Positions 1 to 11,063 of a DNA stretch of 64,000 nucleotides are shown here, piece by piece. The stretch comes from Aurelia coerulea. Lineage: Eukaryota; Cnidaria; Scyphozoa; Semaeostomeae; Ulmaridae. The first letter of the stretch is position 1, and each line of letters starts with the position of its first letter. A model generated the notes under the pieces. It was given only the letters and a program-made list of their open reading frames with translations, had not been told where the DNA came from and made no database searches. Position numbers and translations under genes: made by a program. The DNA is taken from the NCBI GenBank assembly GCA_039566865.1, contig CM076960.1:11942501-12006500 (forward strand), given 5' to 3'.

Positions 1-1927
1 AGAAAATGTCATTTAATCCTGATCCTCAAAAGCAAGCTGTTGAATTGACATTTTCACGGAAAAAAATCGAAATTGATCATCCAGACATTTTTTTTTAATA
101 ACACACAGGTGAAGAAAGTAGATGAACATAAACACTTAGGAATTGTCCTTGACGCAAAATTGTCTTTTTTCTGCTCATATTAAAGAGGCTATCTCTAAAA
201 CAAGAAAGGGTATAGGTGTGTTGAAATATCTCTCCGGTTATCTGCCCAGGCATACCTTAAATGAACTACCGGGTGTCTCAAAAAAAAGTACCCCCTTTTG
301 ACTCAACAAGGCAACAAAACGATAATATTTTGGGAATTTTTTAATTCATGGCTACATTTGTTGATTTTTAACTTAAATGCACATACCTTGCATTTGGAAA
401 TTGACTACCAAACACCGGAGATATGAGTTCACAAGGTGAAAATTTGGAGTGCACCTGAAACCGGAGGTTCTGAGAAATGGGCTAGCCATAATTTGACAAC
501 AAACAGGCATTTTGCAAACGAATTTTTGACTTTGACCTTTACTTTCTATTTTTGAAAAGATTTATACCTTGAATTACTTCAATTGTTCTTAAAGTAATTT
601 TTCTTTTGAGGAAACGGTCCTTGCATTGCATTCGATCCCAAGTGTTTTGTATTAAAGAAGAGGAAAAGGAGCACATCCACGCTTACTTTGGAGATGTGGC
701 ACGACTTTATCACTCTTACCACATTGTTACTATATTTCTTTAATCAGCGCCATGTCCATGCATCTTTTATTCTTTTCAAAAGCAAAACACGGATGCTTAA
801 AGTCCACAGGTACTTTGGAAAATGTCCACGATACAAATCATGGCTAGGCCCTTTTTCAAAACCTCTGGTTTTGGGTGCACCGTAAATTTTGACTTTGCGA
901 ACCTGTATCTCCAGTGTTTGGTGGACGATTTCTAAATGCAAGGTACGTGCATCTAAGTTGAACATTGATAAATTTAGCTGTGAAGTCGGGGAGCAATGAT
1001 ATCTTATTGCTTGGTTCCTATTTCCAGTCAAAAGGGGGTACTTTTTTCTGAGACACCCGGTATACAAACTCTATGTGCGACCCCATCTAGACTATGGAGA
1101 TGTGATTTACCACATTCTTGCAAATATATGCGCATTCAGTCAGAATATCATCTTGTCAAATATGATGGGAAAATTAGAATCTGTTCAGTACTCTGCTGCA
1201 CTAGCTGTGACAAGAACATGGAGAGGGACATCGCGAGAGAAGCTATACACGGAGTTGGGCTGGGAATCACTAAATCTTCGAAGGTGGAGTAGACGCCTCA
1301 GCTTGTTTTACAAGTTTATGAATGATTTAACACCTGCATATACCATGAATCCAATTCCACCGTTTCAACAGTCCCAATACTCTCTTCGCAATCAGGATGT
1401 CGTTGGGTGAATAGGGACAAGGACAGAAAAAATTCAGTCTGCTTTCTATCCTCACTGCTTATCTGAATGGAACAAACTTGATCCAGAAATTAGAACTGCA
1501 CCAACTGTTGCTGTTTTAAAGTCAAAGCTGCTATCCATAATACGCCCTCCTGCAAAATCCGTTTTTGGTATTCATGACCCTAAAGGATTATCCTATATTT
1601 CTCAACTAAGGGTTGGCCTAAGCACACTGAACTTTCACAAATTCAAGCAAAATTTTAGGGATACAATAAATCCAATGTGCCCCACAAATGACGGTGTTTA
1701 GGATACTGAACACTTTTTGTTGCATTGCCCTTCTTTTGATGAGGAACGACGTGATCTTCTCGCTAGAGTCCTTGCGCTACTGACACCATTTGGGTACATT
1801 AATCCTTCAAATAAGGTTCTTACGGAGCTTTTACTGTATGGTAATAAAAACTTTCCAATGAAGTTAATAGAAATATATTACAATTAACTTTGCAGTATAT
1901 CCATAAAACTGGTCGATTTGATTAAGA
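1..1927 (+). pseudogene. Decayed LINE reverse transcriptase, C-terminal half
   Basis: This is the remnant of a jockey/CR1-like non-LTR retrotransposon ORF. The translation gives KMSFNPDPQKQAVELTFSRK at the left edge. After the insertion at 269-1060 it gives LYVRPHLDYGDVIYHI and LGWESLNLRRWSRRLSLF, then SAFYPHCLSEWNKLDPEIR, then a zinc-knuckle-like CPTNDG/DTEHFLLHC near 1680-1730. The same family occurs more intact on the minus strand at 4747-5855, which allowed alignment by eye. Breaks seen: one extra T near 165-171, stops at 1408-1410 and 1699-1701, and a frame change near 1850. The window edge cuts the 5' part. It is not expected to make active protein. Confidence 0.85.
269..1060. mobile_element. 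Palindromic mariner-type MITE M1 with TA duplication
   Basis: The ends are inverted: CCGGGTGTCTCAAAAAAAAG on the left and its near-exact complement ending GAGACACCCGG on the right. TA flanks it at 267-268 and 1061-1062. Removing the element and one TA restores the LINE codons for NELYKLYVRPH, as in the intact copy at 4747-5855. The inverted similarity continues far inward (CAAACACCGGAGAT left, ATCTCCAGTGTTTG right), so most of the 792 bp could fold into one hairpin. No transposase is present; TA duplication and end sequence suggest mobilisation by a Tc1/mariner transposase (inference). Confidence 0.9.
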
Positions 1928-2580
1928 TAATTCCAAACTTCATTACATGCCACCACCTTTCCCCGTTTAGTAGTAATTTACGAGTAGAGTTTATGTAGTT
2001 GTTCTTTTTGTTCATGTCATTTATTTTCTTGTCTTATATTTTGACTAGTTTCTTCTTTTCCTTATATTATATATCTATATGTTAATGGTCTCAGGGTAGA
2101 CATTGCTTTTTTGCTCCTTGGGGTATCGTTGTAGTAGTATTGTAGGGTAATTGTGTAAGTAGTGTAGGGTAGCTCATATTGTAAAGTAGTTCTGTAAGTA
2201 GTGTAGTGTAGCTCGTAAATATATTGTAACTTTTTATTAGAATATATATAAAAAAATGGGACCCCTTATGATCTTCAGTAACGTACTAATGTAACTTTGG
2301 AGAAACTGCTTGTTGACTTCAAATGAATTGAACGCCGTTGTGAATGGAATTGAACGCAAGTTTAGCATGCAAAGAAATGCTATAAATTGCAAACTCGTCA
2401 AAATATGTTTTGTTATCTTCAAGGGAACATGGACGTTCTGGAAGGTAACTTGACAAAAATCCATTTCCTGTACGATACTTGAGCTCAGTTTTCAAATATT
2501 TCGTTGGGAAGCATATCGTTGATCACAATCCTTTTCTTTCTTCATTCGATGACGAATTTTCTACGAAAAGTGCATTTTCC
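1928..2580. other. LINE 3' untranslated remnant and gene-free spacer
   Basis: After the last LINE codons the sequence is AT-rich. It contains short imperfect repeats of GTAGTGTAGGGTAGC around 2155-2215 and an A-rich stretch near 2245-2256 that may be the LINE 3' end. No coding signal was recognised from 2260 to 2580. Confidence 0.4.
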
Positions 2581-2610
2581 GACAGTCTAAAGAGCGTGGT
2601 TAAATTTTGG

Positions 2611-2940
2611 GTAGGGGTCTGCCGCGAGCATCTTGAAAAGGGTACCGTTGGCTAGACTAATTTTTACGAAAATGGTACCCTTGGCTAGACCAATTTGACC
2701 ATTGTCTGAACCAATTTTTACGAAAATGGTACCCTTGGCTAGACCAATTTTGACCATTTCCTCGACCAATATTGTCAAATTTGTGCCAAATATGATATCA
2801 TGACCGTTCGCTAGACCAATATTGTCAAAAATGATACCCTTGGCTAGACCGTTGCTGGCCAAAATTGCAAAAAAGTATACCCTTGGCTAGACTAGAAGTG
2901 CGGAAAAGTATAGCCTTGCTCGCGGCACATCCCCAGGTAC
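2611..2940. repeat. Minisatellite element with inverted ends
   Basis: Inverted ends carry TGCCGCGAGCA (2620-2630) and TGCTCGCGGCA (2917-2927), with GGGG tracts outside. Between them a degenerate repeat of about 40-50 bp recurs, with the core ACCCTTGGCTAGACCAAT and AAAATGGTACCCTTGG. The layout resembles the repeat at 43190-43470 (finding given separately). Open frames here follow the repeat period and are not treated as genes. Confidence 0.6.
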
Positions 2941-3239
2941 CTTTACTATGGAAGAACCCCCCCCCCCCCCCTGTGCCTAGACCCCAAATTTGGCTCGCTT
3001 CGCTCGCATTCAATTTCGGCCACTATCTCCAATATGTTTCTTGTGCCAACGTGCCTTCAGATATAAAACTTCCAGAAACCTGCATAAACCCGCTGATGAT
3101 GTGCTGGGCTCACCTTGATTTTGCCGATAAAAACTCCGTTTTAATTTTGGAAATTTGGCAAACTTTTGTTGATTTATATGCCTCGCCAGGGGGCCCCTGC
3201 ATAGCTAAATTGCTAAGGACCCCGAGCTGCTCCGTTACG

Positions 3240-3500
3240 CCACTGTATCAAGCAAAGTTCTGTCACTCATCTCGTTTATGATTTAGAAATTTGATGACGT
3301 CACATCCTCAAATGAGTTGAAATGTAAGATACGCTGTAATTTCCAAAAATATTCAAAATTTCTGAAAAGTCCAACGGTAGAATTATAGATAAGTATCTAA
3401 AGTTTCTTTCAAGCCATTCTATCAGAAGAAATAGGTCATTGAATTTTACACCCACCTTTTTATGCCGAGAACAAAATTTGGAATTGGAACCTTTACTGGG
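3240..3500. mobile_element. Right-arm fragment of MITE family E
   Basis: The stretch is a close copy of 31930-32170, including TTTGATGACGTCACATCCTC, AAGTCCAACGGTAGAATTAT and ATTTTACACCCACCTTTTTA. The full element at 31653-32173 shows both ends; here only the right half remains, and its end is eroded before GGAACC near 3500. Confidence 0.75.
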
Positions 3501-3674
3501 CCTGGGAACGAGGTCATGGTCTTACATAACATACATAACATTTAGACTGATTATATGTTCGTAGGTATAGCTATTGATATGCTGATGGACGCATTAATTC
3601 ACTTCAATTAGATGAGCGTAAGTTGCGGGTCCTTATGTAGTGCTGAGGCTACCTGTTCATAGGTTCATAACTAG

Positions 3675-4351
3675 ACTTATGACGATGAGTCCCTTGTATC
3701 CCTGCGGTACCTTGCTCACAGGGACTCATAATGAAACAGTTAAAAACCTGACCCTATCTTCTGCATTCGATCGATAGAATCTGGATCGAACGACTGCTTC
3801 GGCTCTGTTCAAAGGTCACTCCTCAGAAAGGAAATGCGATAGAAACCACGGTAAGCAGACTCTTAATTAACGAAACTTGGTATTCATCTGAAGAAGAAAA
3901 TTCACTTTACCTGGTGAGTGCAAAATAAGTCTTTTAATGCTGCAATTTCCATGTTTTTAAGACCAAAACATTGCAGAGAAATCTTCAAGTACCTGCTGCA
4001 GCAACTTCTTTCAAATTTAGTAAGCTGCGTCAATCGAATCGAAGGTTCGAAACTTATTGTCCTCCGCCAAATCTCGCATTCTGATTGGTATGCTAGGAAT
4101 CCCAGCATAATAGGCTTAATAGGGTCAGGTTTTTCAGAGTAATATTATAGACTGATTACGAGTTGAGTTTCGCTCCTCCGCCAAACTGATATACCCCGCT
4201 ACAACTCGGTTTGGTAGGCTGTAGTCTCGTTTTGGTGAGCGATAACTGGGACTCACTGTCATCAGTCTAGTAATATTATGAGTCTCTGTTGACTGAAGCG
4301 CCATCTTGAAGTCAAAGAGCACAAGGAAACAAGAAACTCATCGTCATAAGT
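3675..4351. mobile_element. Inverted-repeat element A, CTAG duplication
   Basis: Terminal inverted repeats read ACTTATGACGATGAGT and ACTCATCGTCATAAGT. CTAG flanks both sides (3671-3674 and 4352-4355), fitting insertion into the CTAG at the left end of element B. A second inverted pair lies inside, with GACTGAT near 4150 and ATCAGTC near 4262. No protein of its own was recognised. The superfamily is unassigned; the 4-bp CTAG duplication is the main clue. Confidence 0.7.
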
Positions 4352-4355
4352 CTAG

Positions 4356-5856
4356 TTTTTTTTTTTTTTTATTCAAATATTAAATTTTACAAGATACTTT
4401 ACATTTTACTATACCTAATTCTAATTACTATACGACACTACAAGTACGATACCATGGGGAGCAAAAGACTACGACTACCCCATGGCCAATATCTAAAAAC
4501 ATGAAACGTTAAACCGTATACAATCACACTACGAACAATTTATAAATTAAAGGATACTATACTGGATTCAGTTTCACTCCAGATGTCAGGTCAGTGTTGC
4601 GATGAATTTGTAGATGCAATGAGTGCAACTCATTTGGTGTAAATTTAAGCAAGTAAAATGCCTCCATCTGATGTGAAACAGAATTTACAAGGAAAAGAAC
4701 ACTAACTTGGTGATTGCTTAGGGCATGGCTAAATTCTCAATAGATCTTAATCAAACCGACCAGTTTCGTGGATGAAGCGTAAAGTTAATTCGAGTACATT
4801 TCTGTTCAACTCATTAGAAAGGTCTTCATCACCATACAATGAAAGCTGCGTCAAAGAATGATTTGAAAGATTGGTGATTTGTACATATGGTCGTAATAAT
4901 TCAACAATTCCAGCGAGAAGATTTTGTCGTTGAACATCAAAAGAAGGGCAGAGCAACAAAAAGTGCTCCGTGTCTTCAATGCCATCGCTTGTTGGGCACA
5001 TTGGGTTTATGGTATCTCTGAAATTATGCTTGAATTTATGGAGATTTAACTTGCTGAGACCAACCCTGAGTTGTGTTAGGTAGGATAATCCTGTGGGATC
5101 GTGAATTCCAAATACAGATTTTGCAGGGGGACGGATTATTGATAAGAGCTTTTTCTTAAAAACAGCAATAGAGGGTGCAAGTCTCAATTCAGGCTCAAGC
5201 TTATTCCATTCGCATAAACAGTTTGGATAGAACGAAGACTTGAATTTGTCTGTCCTTGCCTTTAATCGCCCAATGACATCCTGTCCGCGGAGACGGTACT
5301 GCGACTGATGAAGAGGGGGAATTGGATCAACTGTATACTCAGGACTAAGATTATTTATAAACTTGTAGAACAAGGTAAGGCGTCTACTCCATCTTCGGGA
5401 ACTCAGTGACTCCCAACCAAGCTCTGCGTACAGATTCTCTCGAGATGTACCCCTCCATGTACCTGACACAGCCAAGGCAGCAGAATACTGTACGGACTCT
5501 AGCTTTTCCATTAAATTTGGTATAATAATATGTTGACTGAATTCACATACTTTGGCAGGAATATGGTAAATGGCATCACCATAGTCTAGGTGGGGTCGAA
5601 CATAGAGCTTATATAATTCATTTAAGGTATGCCTTGGCAAGTATTTGGAGAGATATTTTAGCAAACCAATGCCCTTTCTCGTTTTAGAGATCGCTGATTT
5701 GATATGAGCTGAAAAAGACAGCTTTGAGTCCAGGATAATTCCTAAATGTTTGTGTTCATTTACTTTCTTGACAGGTACGTTGTTAAAAAGAATCACAGGA
5801 TGATCAATTTCGAACTTTTTCCTTGAAAATGTTAATTCAACAGCTTGTTTCTGCGG
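4356..5856 (-). mobile_element. 5'-truncated LINE insertion with poly(A) and target duplication
   Basis: Read on the minus strand, the copy ends in a run of about 15 A (T run at 4356-4370). It is flanked by ATAAGTCTAG on both sides (4346-4355 and 5857-5866). It begins abruptly inside the RT coding frame, as expected for target-primed reverse transcription that stopped early. The target was the right end of element A and its CTAG duplication, so this insertion is younger than A and B. Confidence 0.9.
4747..5855 (-). CDS. LINE reverse transcriptase C-terminal ORF (5'-truncated copy)
   Basis: This open frame of about 369 codons has no real start codon; it is open up to the truncation point at 5856. 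It covers the region after the RT catalytic core: VKKVNEHKHLGIILDSKLSF, then the thumb-like ELYKLYVRPHLDYGD, then LGWESLSSRRWSRRLTLF, then a zinc-knuckle-like CPTSDG.EDTEHFLLLC near the end. RT motifs with the YxDD box are absent because the copy is truncated. The frame is intact, so the copy is young compared with the broken relative at 1-1927. It is not expected to be functional alone. Confidence 0.85.
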
Positions 5857-6252
5857 ATAAGTCTAGTTCGAGTGTTTCTAATCTCCGAGCCTTCGAGCCT
5901 CGAGCCCTCGAGCCTCGAGCCTTCGAGCCTTGTATTTCGAGCTTCGAGCCTTCGAGCCTCGAGCCTTCGAGCCTTGCATTTCGAGCCTCGAAATCATTAT
6001 CTTTTTGAAAATTTAGGATTCAAGTGAAGGTAATAGCTAGAATTCTTGCGAAATTTGTAATTTGTATATTTGTAAAAATGTGCCAGAACACAAATTTTTC
6101 TCAAGGACTGAAAAGGCCCAATTTCAAAGAGTTTTCGTCACAGACAGTAAGACCATCCTACCGCTCAATCTTCGGCCGTTGTTTTAGCACAGGAACGAGA
6201 GAACGACTTGTTTAATGGTTTTTTGAATTTCGATTTTGCCCTAATTTGACTC

Positions 6253-6751
6253 ACACGTTTTTTTTATAAGAAACTTGGATCAGCACTTAGTACTAAAAGT
6301 TTCTTAATTTCGCATGAAAATGTCGGTGTTTGAGTAGTAAAAATTTCTTAAATTAGTTTCTTAATTTGTGAGGTCTAAAAAAACGTTATGGTTCAAAGAT
6401 GAGACTTCTTATCGACAAATTTCACTTTGCATTGATATTGTCACCAGGAATAAGCCGTGCACATTAAGGCAAAAAGTTACCCATTTTTGCATTCAAAACT
6501 TGATATTTACAAATGCAATGCCACGCGAACCGAGGGGCCTTTCACTCCCAAAAAATCTCGTACACCTTTGGGAAAATTCTTTTGTTTTCAAGAAAAATCC
6601 AATAAGTGAAGTGCCCCTCGACACGAATTGTAATCTACCGACTGTTATTCCAGACATAACATTTGAGAATTTCTTAATTGTTCTTGAACGTAGTGCTAGA
6701 GTTTCTTAAATTGTTGGTCATCGCAGTACTAGTTTCTTATAAAAAACGTGT
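6253..6751. mobile_element. Family C foldback element, copy 1
   Basis: Ends are ACACGTTTTTTTTATAAGAAAC and its inverted form GTTTCTTATAAAAAACGTGT. Inside, AGTTTCTTAA or AAATTTCTTAA recurs near both ends. It lies within element B. A clear target duplication was not found; flanks AATTTGACTC and AATTGGGATG are only partly similar. No protein was recognised. Confidence 0.75.
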
Positions 6752-7046
6752 AATTGGGATGCATTCCTATATACCAATTAAAATTTGTTATTATTAGACA
6801 TTGTTAGGCTTGAAATGCTAGGCTCGAAGGCAAGAGACTCGAGGGCTCGAGGGCTCGAGGCTTGAAATGCAAGGCTCGAAGGCTCGAGGCTCGAAATACA
6901 AGGCTCGAAGGCTCGAGGCTCGAAGGCTCGAGGCTCGAAATACAAGGCTCGAAGGCTCGAGGCTCGAAGGCTCGAGGCTCGAAATACAAGGCTCGAAGGC
7001 TCGAGGCTCGAAGGCTCGAGATATAGAATACTCGTCTAGTTCATAA

Positions 7047-7483
7047 CATACATGCTAAATTTTGCTGCGTGGGAGCATTTGCATCAGATTGCATCAGCCT
7101 TTTCTCTCTGCTGTGGTGCAACAACACATCGGAGAGTTGAACATAAAAGAGGAGTTGGAATGCAATTTTATACAAACAATTCAAGATGGAAAACTATAGA
7201 TCACCCATACATAACTAAAGGGGCAGCAGTTATGAAGTCACCAAGCAAAGAAGAGTTACGTCTGGAAGATTTAGACAGTTGTAATTTTGTTGTAGTGGTA
7301 TGGCCTAGTCATCACCTATGCTCCATTTTTGAGTTCGACTTTGGTTGAAAGATGTCGAAGCTGAATCTGCTGTTGCCGTCCTTTTTGCAACAATAGGAGT
7401 TCGGTAAGCATTGCCAAGACGTCTGAAGCTCTTTTCCTTCCTGATAAGAACTCTCTCAAATCCAACAAAAACGCCATACCTGA
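7047..7483 (+). other. Possible upstream exon or leader of the E2 gene
   Basis: An open frame of about 98 codons with an ATG at 7052 runs to 7348 on the plus strand, starting just after the target duplication of element B. The protein (containing KRGVGMQFYTNNSRWKTIDH) matches nothing I recognise. It could be an unrelated chance frame or a 5' exon of the E2 gene. A plausible acceptor (TATTGCAG) lies at 7494-7501. Evidence is weak. Confidence 0.2.
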
Positions 7484-7576
7484 TCAATCAATGTATTGCA
7501 GGAGAGGTTAATTGACTGGTGCACGTTTGTTGCCAGAGAAAGCTATATCTCAACAATATCCAATTATTGGTTTTCG

Positions 7577-8161
7577 ATGATTGGACCAATATCATCGAAA
7601 ATGAGGCCCCATGGATTTATAACGAAAGAGCTTCATCAGCTGTTACGAGACATTGAAGCGTTCACTGAAAGCCAAAGCAAAGTTCATAAGATCCTTGATG
7701 ACGATGGGACAGCAGAGACAAAGAGAATGGTCAAGTTTGTCATTGCCATCAAACCCAACAGTGGTCTTTACAAGGATGGTAAATTCTATTTTCTGTTCAA
7801 AGTGAGCCACCGATATCCAGTTGTAGCACCAGAAATAAAATGCTTGACACATATATACCATCCAAATATTGATGATGCTGGGCAAATCTGCCTTAGTCTG
7901 TTTGAAGACTGGTCATCTGAATATAATTGCTTGATGCATTGTGTTCATGGACTTTTGTTTCTTTTAAAGAACCCAAATCTAAAAGACCCATTGAGTCCAT
8001 ATTTTTGTCCTGAAGATGCAGAAGATATGGAAACTTTTTATGAAAATGTTAGAAAGTCACTGCAAGGTGGAATTGTTGATGGTTTTCAATTTGAAAGGAA
8101 TATTGCCACCGCTGAGGAATGTAGAAATGAGACAGTGAATGAAGCAATAGAGACTATTTAA
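7577..8161 (+). CDS. E2 conjugating enzyme of UBE2M/Ubc12 (NEDD8) type
   Basis: The enzyme would carry a ubiquitin-like protein, most likely NEDD8, as a thioester and pass it to a target with an E3. Numbering from the ATG at 7577 (194 residues), the fold begins near residue 18 (KELHQLLRDIEAF), then KFYFLFKVSHRYPVVAPEIK, then the HPN motif at 95-97 and the catalytic Cys at 105 in GQICLSLFEDW. The N-to-C spacing of 8 is canonical. The tail NVRKSLQGGIVDGFQFER resembles the C-terminal end of UBE2M rather than UBE2D. ATG 7601 is an alternative start; the frame is open upstream to 7484 without another ATG. There are no introns in the domain, so it may be a retrocopy or a last exon. The frame is intact. 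Confidence 0.85.
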   Translation: MIGPISSKMRPHGFITKELHQLLRDIEAFTESQSKVHKILDDDGTAETKRMVKFVIAIKPNSGLYKDGKFYFLFKVSHRYPVVAPEIKCLTHIYHPNIDDAGQICLSLFEDWSSEYNCLMHCVHGLLFLLKNPNLKDPLSPYFCPEDAEDMETFYENVRKSLQGGIVDGFQFERNIATAEECRNETVNEAIETI

Positions 8162-8291
8162 AATGATTTTGAAAATCACAACAAAATTATCTTAATGATT
8201 AAAGAAGACTGCAGTGAAACAGTTCTGTGCAACAGAATGCGAAATGTGTTCCAAAATCGTCGTGTATAGGTACACGTACCACAAAAGCCAC

Positions 8292-8445
8292 AAAAAGTGT
8301 GTTGCAATAATTTTCTTCTACTGTTTTCATTTCAAAAATGGTTTTGTGTCAATGCTGGGCCACCAAGAAAGCGTGTTGCAATACTTTCCTTCTACTGTTT
8401 TCATTTCAAAAATGATTTTGTGTCAATGCTGGGCTGCCAAAACGA
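8292..8445. repeat. Tandem duplication, 74 bp x 2
   Basis: The block GTTGCAATA...CTACTGTTTTCATTTC...TTTTGTGTCAATGCTGGGC occurs twice in direct orientation, starting at 8301 and 8375. It lies in the 3' flank of the E2 gene and could be part of its 3' untranslated region. Confidence 0.8.
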
Positions 8446-8945
8446 GCTCTTCCCATAGGGTATTGCTATTTTTCACTTCAAAGGATTGACCGAGCACTGA
8501 TATGGCAAAGTTGCTTGTTTTTCACAATATGTACCCCAAAAGCCGCACAAACAAAAAAGTCAAGAAGATTGCAGTTGATGCTTGGGAAGAAGCAATCATT
8601 ATAAATCAGTAATGGATAGAAACTATAGCTGCAAACTTATTTTCAGTAGAAGTATCTATTGCACCACAAACCCACATGAGATGTACCCCAAAAACCACAT
8701 TGGTGTTTTACTTATCAGGCCTTTTGGTCCATAACAGTCTTTAAAAGTGTTATTTTTCTTGATTGTACATATATTGTGAAATCTGCTGACAATCCAACCT
8801 TAATGAGAGGCATTGTGCTTTTAATTCATTAGTAATTACAAAGTGCATGTATTTTCCAGTATCAAAATATTTGAAAATACGAATTTTCCCTGATAATTTT
8901 TTTCATTATCATTACAAATTTTGATGTTTCTACTGGATGCGCCAA

Positions 8946-8951
8946 AATAAA
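8946..8951 (+). other. Candidate poly(A) signal AATAAA for the E2 gene
   Basis: AATAAA lies 785 bp after the E2 stop codon. Another AATAAA is at 9353-9358. Which one is used, if either, cannot be told from sequence. Confidence 0.3.
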
Positions 8952-8999
8952 CTATTCACTTTTGACAGACCACGGTAAATCATATACAGGACTGATTTT

Positions 9000-9790
9000 A
9001 AGGATTTATGAGCTAGTCTTTAGCCAATATCTTTAATTGATGCCAATAATTTTTGTGCATTTTTTAGTCTTCTTTTTATGGAGGTACAAAAGCGAGTTTC
9101 TTCAAATTTTCGATTTCTAAAGACTCAACATGAATGGACAAAGGGTAATTTCATAGAGCTTCATCAGATGGATGTCAAGTCATGTTTGAGAAATCTTCTT
9201 GAATTTTTTCTATAGCAAGGCAATGAGGAGTTGATCCTAGATATTTAATTTCAGCTCGATATCTCGTTTGGTTGACGATCAATGATTTATTGAACTTGTG
9301 GCCCATTTGTCAGTAAGGTGTCACTTTTCATCAGGCAGCATGTTTGAGACACAATAAAACCATAGTAACATCAGAACCGTTTCCACTTTTCAGGTGCTTT
9401 ATATAGTTGTTAAGTTCATAAAAAAGTCAAATTCTACGGAACTATTAAAAAAGGGTGGATGTATAATTGCTTCAAAATCACACAACTGTCATTTGTTGAT
9501 GTATAAGAAATGATGTACCCACGTTTCTTGGTAATTATATCTTTTAATACATAAATACTGGCACTTTACTAGCTATAGTGCCATGAAACTGTGCCCAATG
9601 AAGGATGGAAGGAAAAAGAAACTACATTGTTTCCTACATCAATGTGTCCTGTTAAGGCCAATGCAGTATCGATTAAATTGCTCTAACCACATGTTTTGGG
9701 GAATTTTGTGGACTTTCAAAAAATATTTTCAAGATTTTTGTTCAAGCGAAAATTTCTGAAGTTGGTTCTTTATGATGTGCACATAGGAGG
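9000..9790. other. Gene-free AT-rich spacer
   Basis: No coding frame of note, no repeat structure and no recognised element were seen between the E2 gene flank and the family C element. Confidence 0.5.
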
Positions 9791-9791
9791 T

Positions 9792-10213
9792 ACACGTTTT
9801 TTTTTATATAAGAAACTTGGATCAGCACTTAGTACTAAAAGTTTCTTAATTTCGCATGAAAATGTTGGTGTTTTAGTAGTAAAAGTTTCTTAATTAGTTT
9901 CTTATTTTTTGGGCCTAAAATTGCGGTATTGTTCGAAGTTGAGCCTTCTTTTCCAGAAAGGGCTTCCATTTTGCATTGACATTGTCATCAAGAAGAAGCC
10001 ATGCACATCAAGGCAAAAATTTACCAATTTTGCAGTTAAAAGTCAAGAAAAGACGAATGTACCTTTGTTAGAGAGACATAGAATAAGAGAGACATACAGA
10101 AATAAAGTTTTAGAGTTTCTTAACTGTGCTTGAGCGTAGTACTAGAGTTTCTTAAATTTTTGGTCATCGTAGTACTAGTTTCTTATAAACCAGTTTCTTA
10201 TAAAAAAACGTGT
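9792..10213. mobile_element. Family C foldback element, copy 2
   Basis: It starts ACACGTTTTTTTTTATATAAG and ends TTATAAAAAAACGTGT. Its first 110 bp nearly match copy 1 (ACTTGGATCAGCACTTAGTA, then TTTCTTAATTTCGCATGAAA). Subterminal AGTTTCTTA motifs occur in both arms, and the right end carries a doubled GTTTCTTATAA. It encodes nothing recognised. Confidence 0.8.
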
Positions 10214-10682
10214 ATGCCTACATTTTGAAATAATCAATTTTATACTTCCACAAGATGTATATTTAGCCCTTTCAAATTGCTCTAAATCAAAAATGGCGGA
10301 TATATGCTATGTTCAGCTGCCTGAAACCATATGGTCCCAAATAATCGTCGCCTTAGGAAAAATTGTGCTGGTTTTCTACCTTGAGTTCTCATCATGAGGC
10401 AATTCCAGAGGTCTAACAAGAATCGGAAGTCTGTTAATTTTGATTATGAAGTAGGTATTGTTAGCAGTCGTTTGCCTAGTGCATCAATTCTATTTCAAAA
10501 CGTTTACGATTTACCCAAATCACTCTCTAAAACGACTGCATTAGGTTATTTGAATGAAATTTAACGTGATGAAAACAGGCGTGTCTTTCTCTGCAACTTT
10601 TGGACTTAGGCCCTAACTGTACTCATAATGTCCTCGTCGCGTCAGTCAGGGCCTCTTTTGACATAGAGAGACGAATCGGAAG

Positions 10683-10990
10683 GTGGCATTGACAGCAGAT
10701 CAACTAATCGCAGAGTCTTCTCATTTTATTTGGGATTTTGCAAACAAACAAAAATGTATATTTCCGCGTTTTTGTTTCCGCGTTTTCGAGTTTGCATTGG
10801 TGCATACTCGAAAGTGCGGGAAAGAAAACGCGGAAATTGTTCATTTCAAAGTCATTTGCCTTGTTCATTCGTTTAATGTCTTCGTCTGCACAGCCTTCTC
10901 GTTTTATTTGGGAACAACTTGCAAATAAACAAAATTGTTGATTTCCGCGTTTTTCTTTCCCCGTTTTTGATTACAAAGTCCACTTTGTAA
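10683..10990. repeat. Imperfect direct repeats with CCGCGTTTT motifs
   Basis: Two segments about 178 bp apart share CTTCTCATTTTATTTGGGA, AAACAAACAAAA and TTTCCGCGTTTTT. The part around 10790-10865 (TTGGTGCATACTCGAAAG, GAAAACGCGGAAATTGTTC) occurs again at 13628-13725. CGCGGAAA and TTTCCGCG form inverted pairs. It is probably part of a further repeat family; its ends were not resolved. Confidence 0.55.
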
Positions 10991-11023
10991 TCCAAGAAGG
11001 GGCTTCGATGTCAGTCAGAAAGT

Positions 11024-11024
<1 letters not shown>

Positions 11025-11058
<34 letters not shown>
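11025..11058. repeat. (GAAA)n microsatellite
   Basis: About eight uninterrupted copies of GAAA are followed by GTAAGTAA. Confidence 0.95.

Positions 11059-11063
<5 letters not shown>

Larger units (their letters stand above)
3671..7039. mobile_element. Foldback element B (host of a nested insertion)
   Basis: After subtracting the nested insertions, the left end reads CTAG-TTCGAGTGTTTCTAATCTC and the right end is its inverted equivalent ending ACTCGTCTAG. A 7-bp direct duplication TTCATAA flanks it at 3664-3670 and 7040-7046. The arms consist of short tandem units with the core TCGAGCCT (5883-5992) and, inverted, AGGCTCGA (about 6808-7022). It now contains element A (3675-4351), a LINE (4356-5856) and a family C element (6253-6751). 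The superfamily is not clear from the ends. Confidence 0.7.

Noticed and set aside
7496..7576. Start of the E2 protein at 7496
   Set aside because: The codon is TTG; the first ATG in frame is 7577 and upstream codons show no similarity to E2 proteins.
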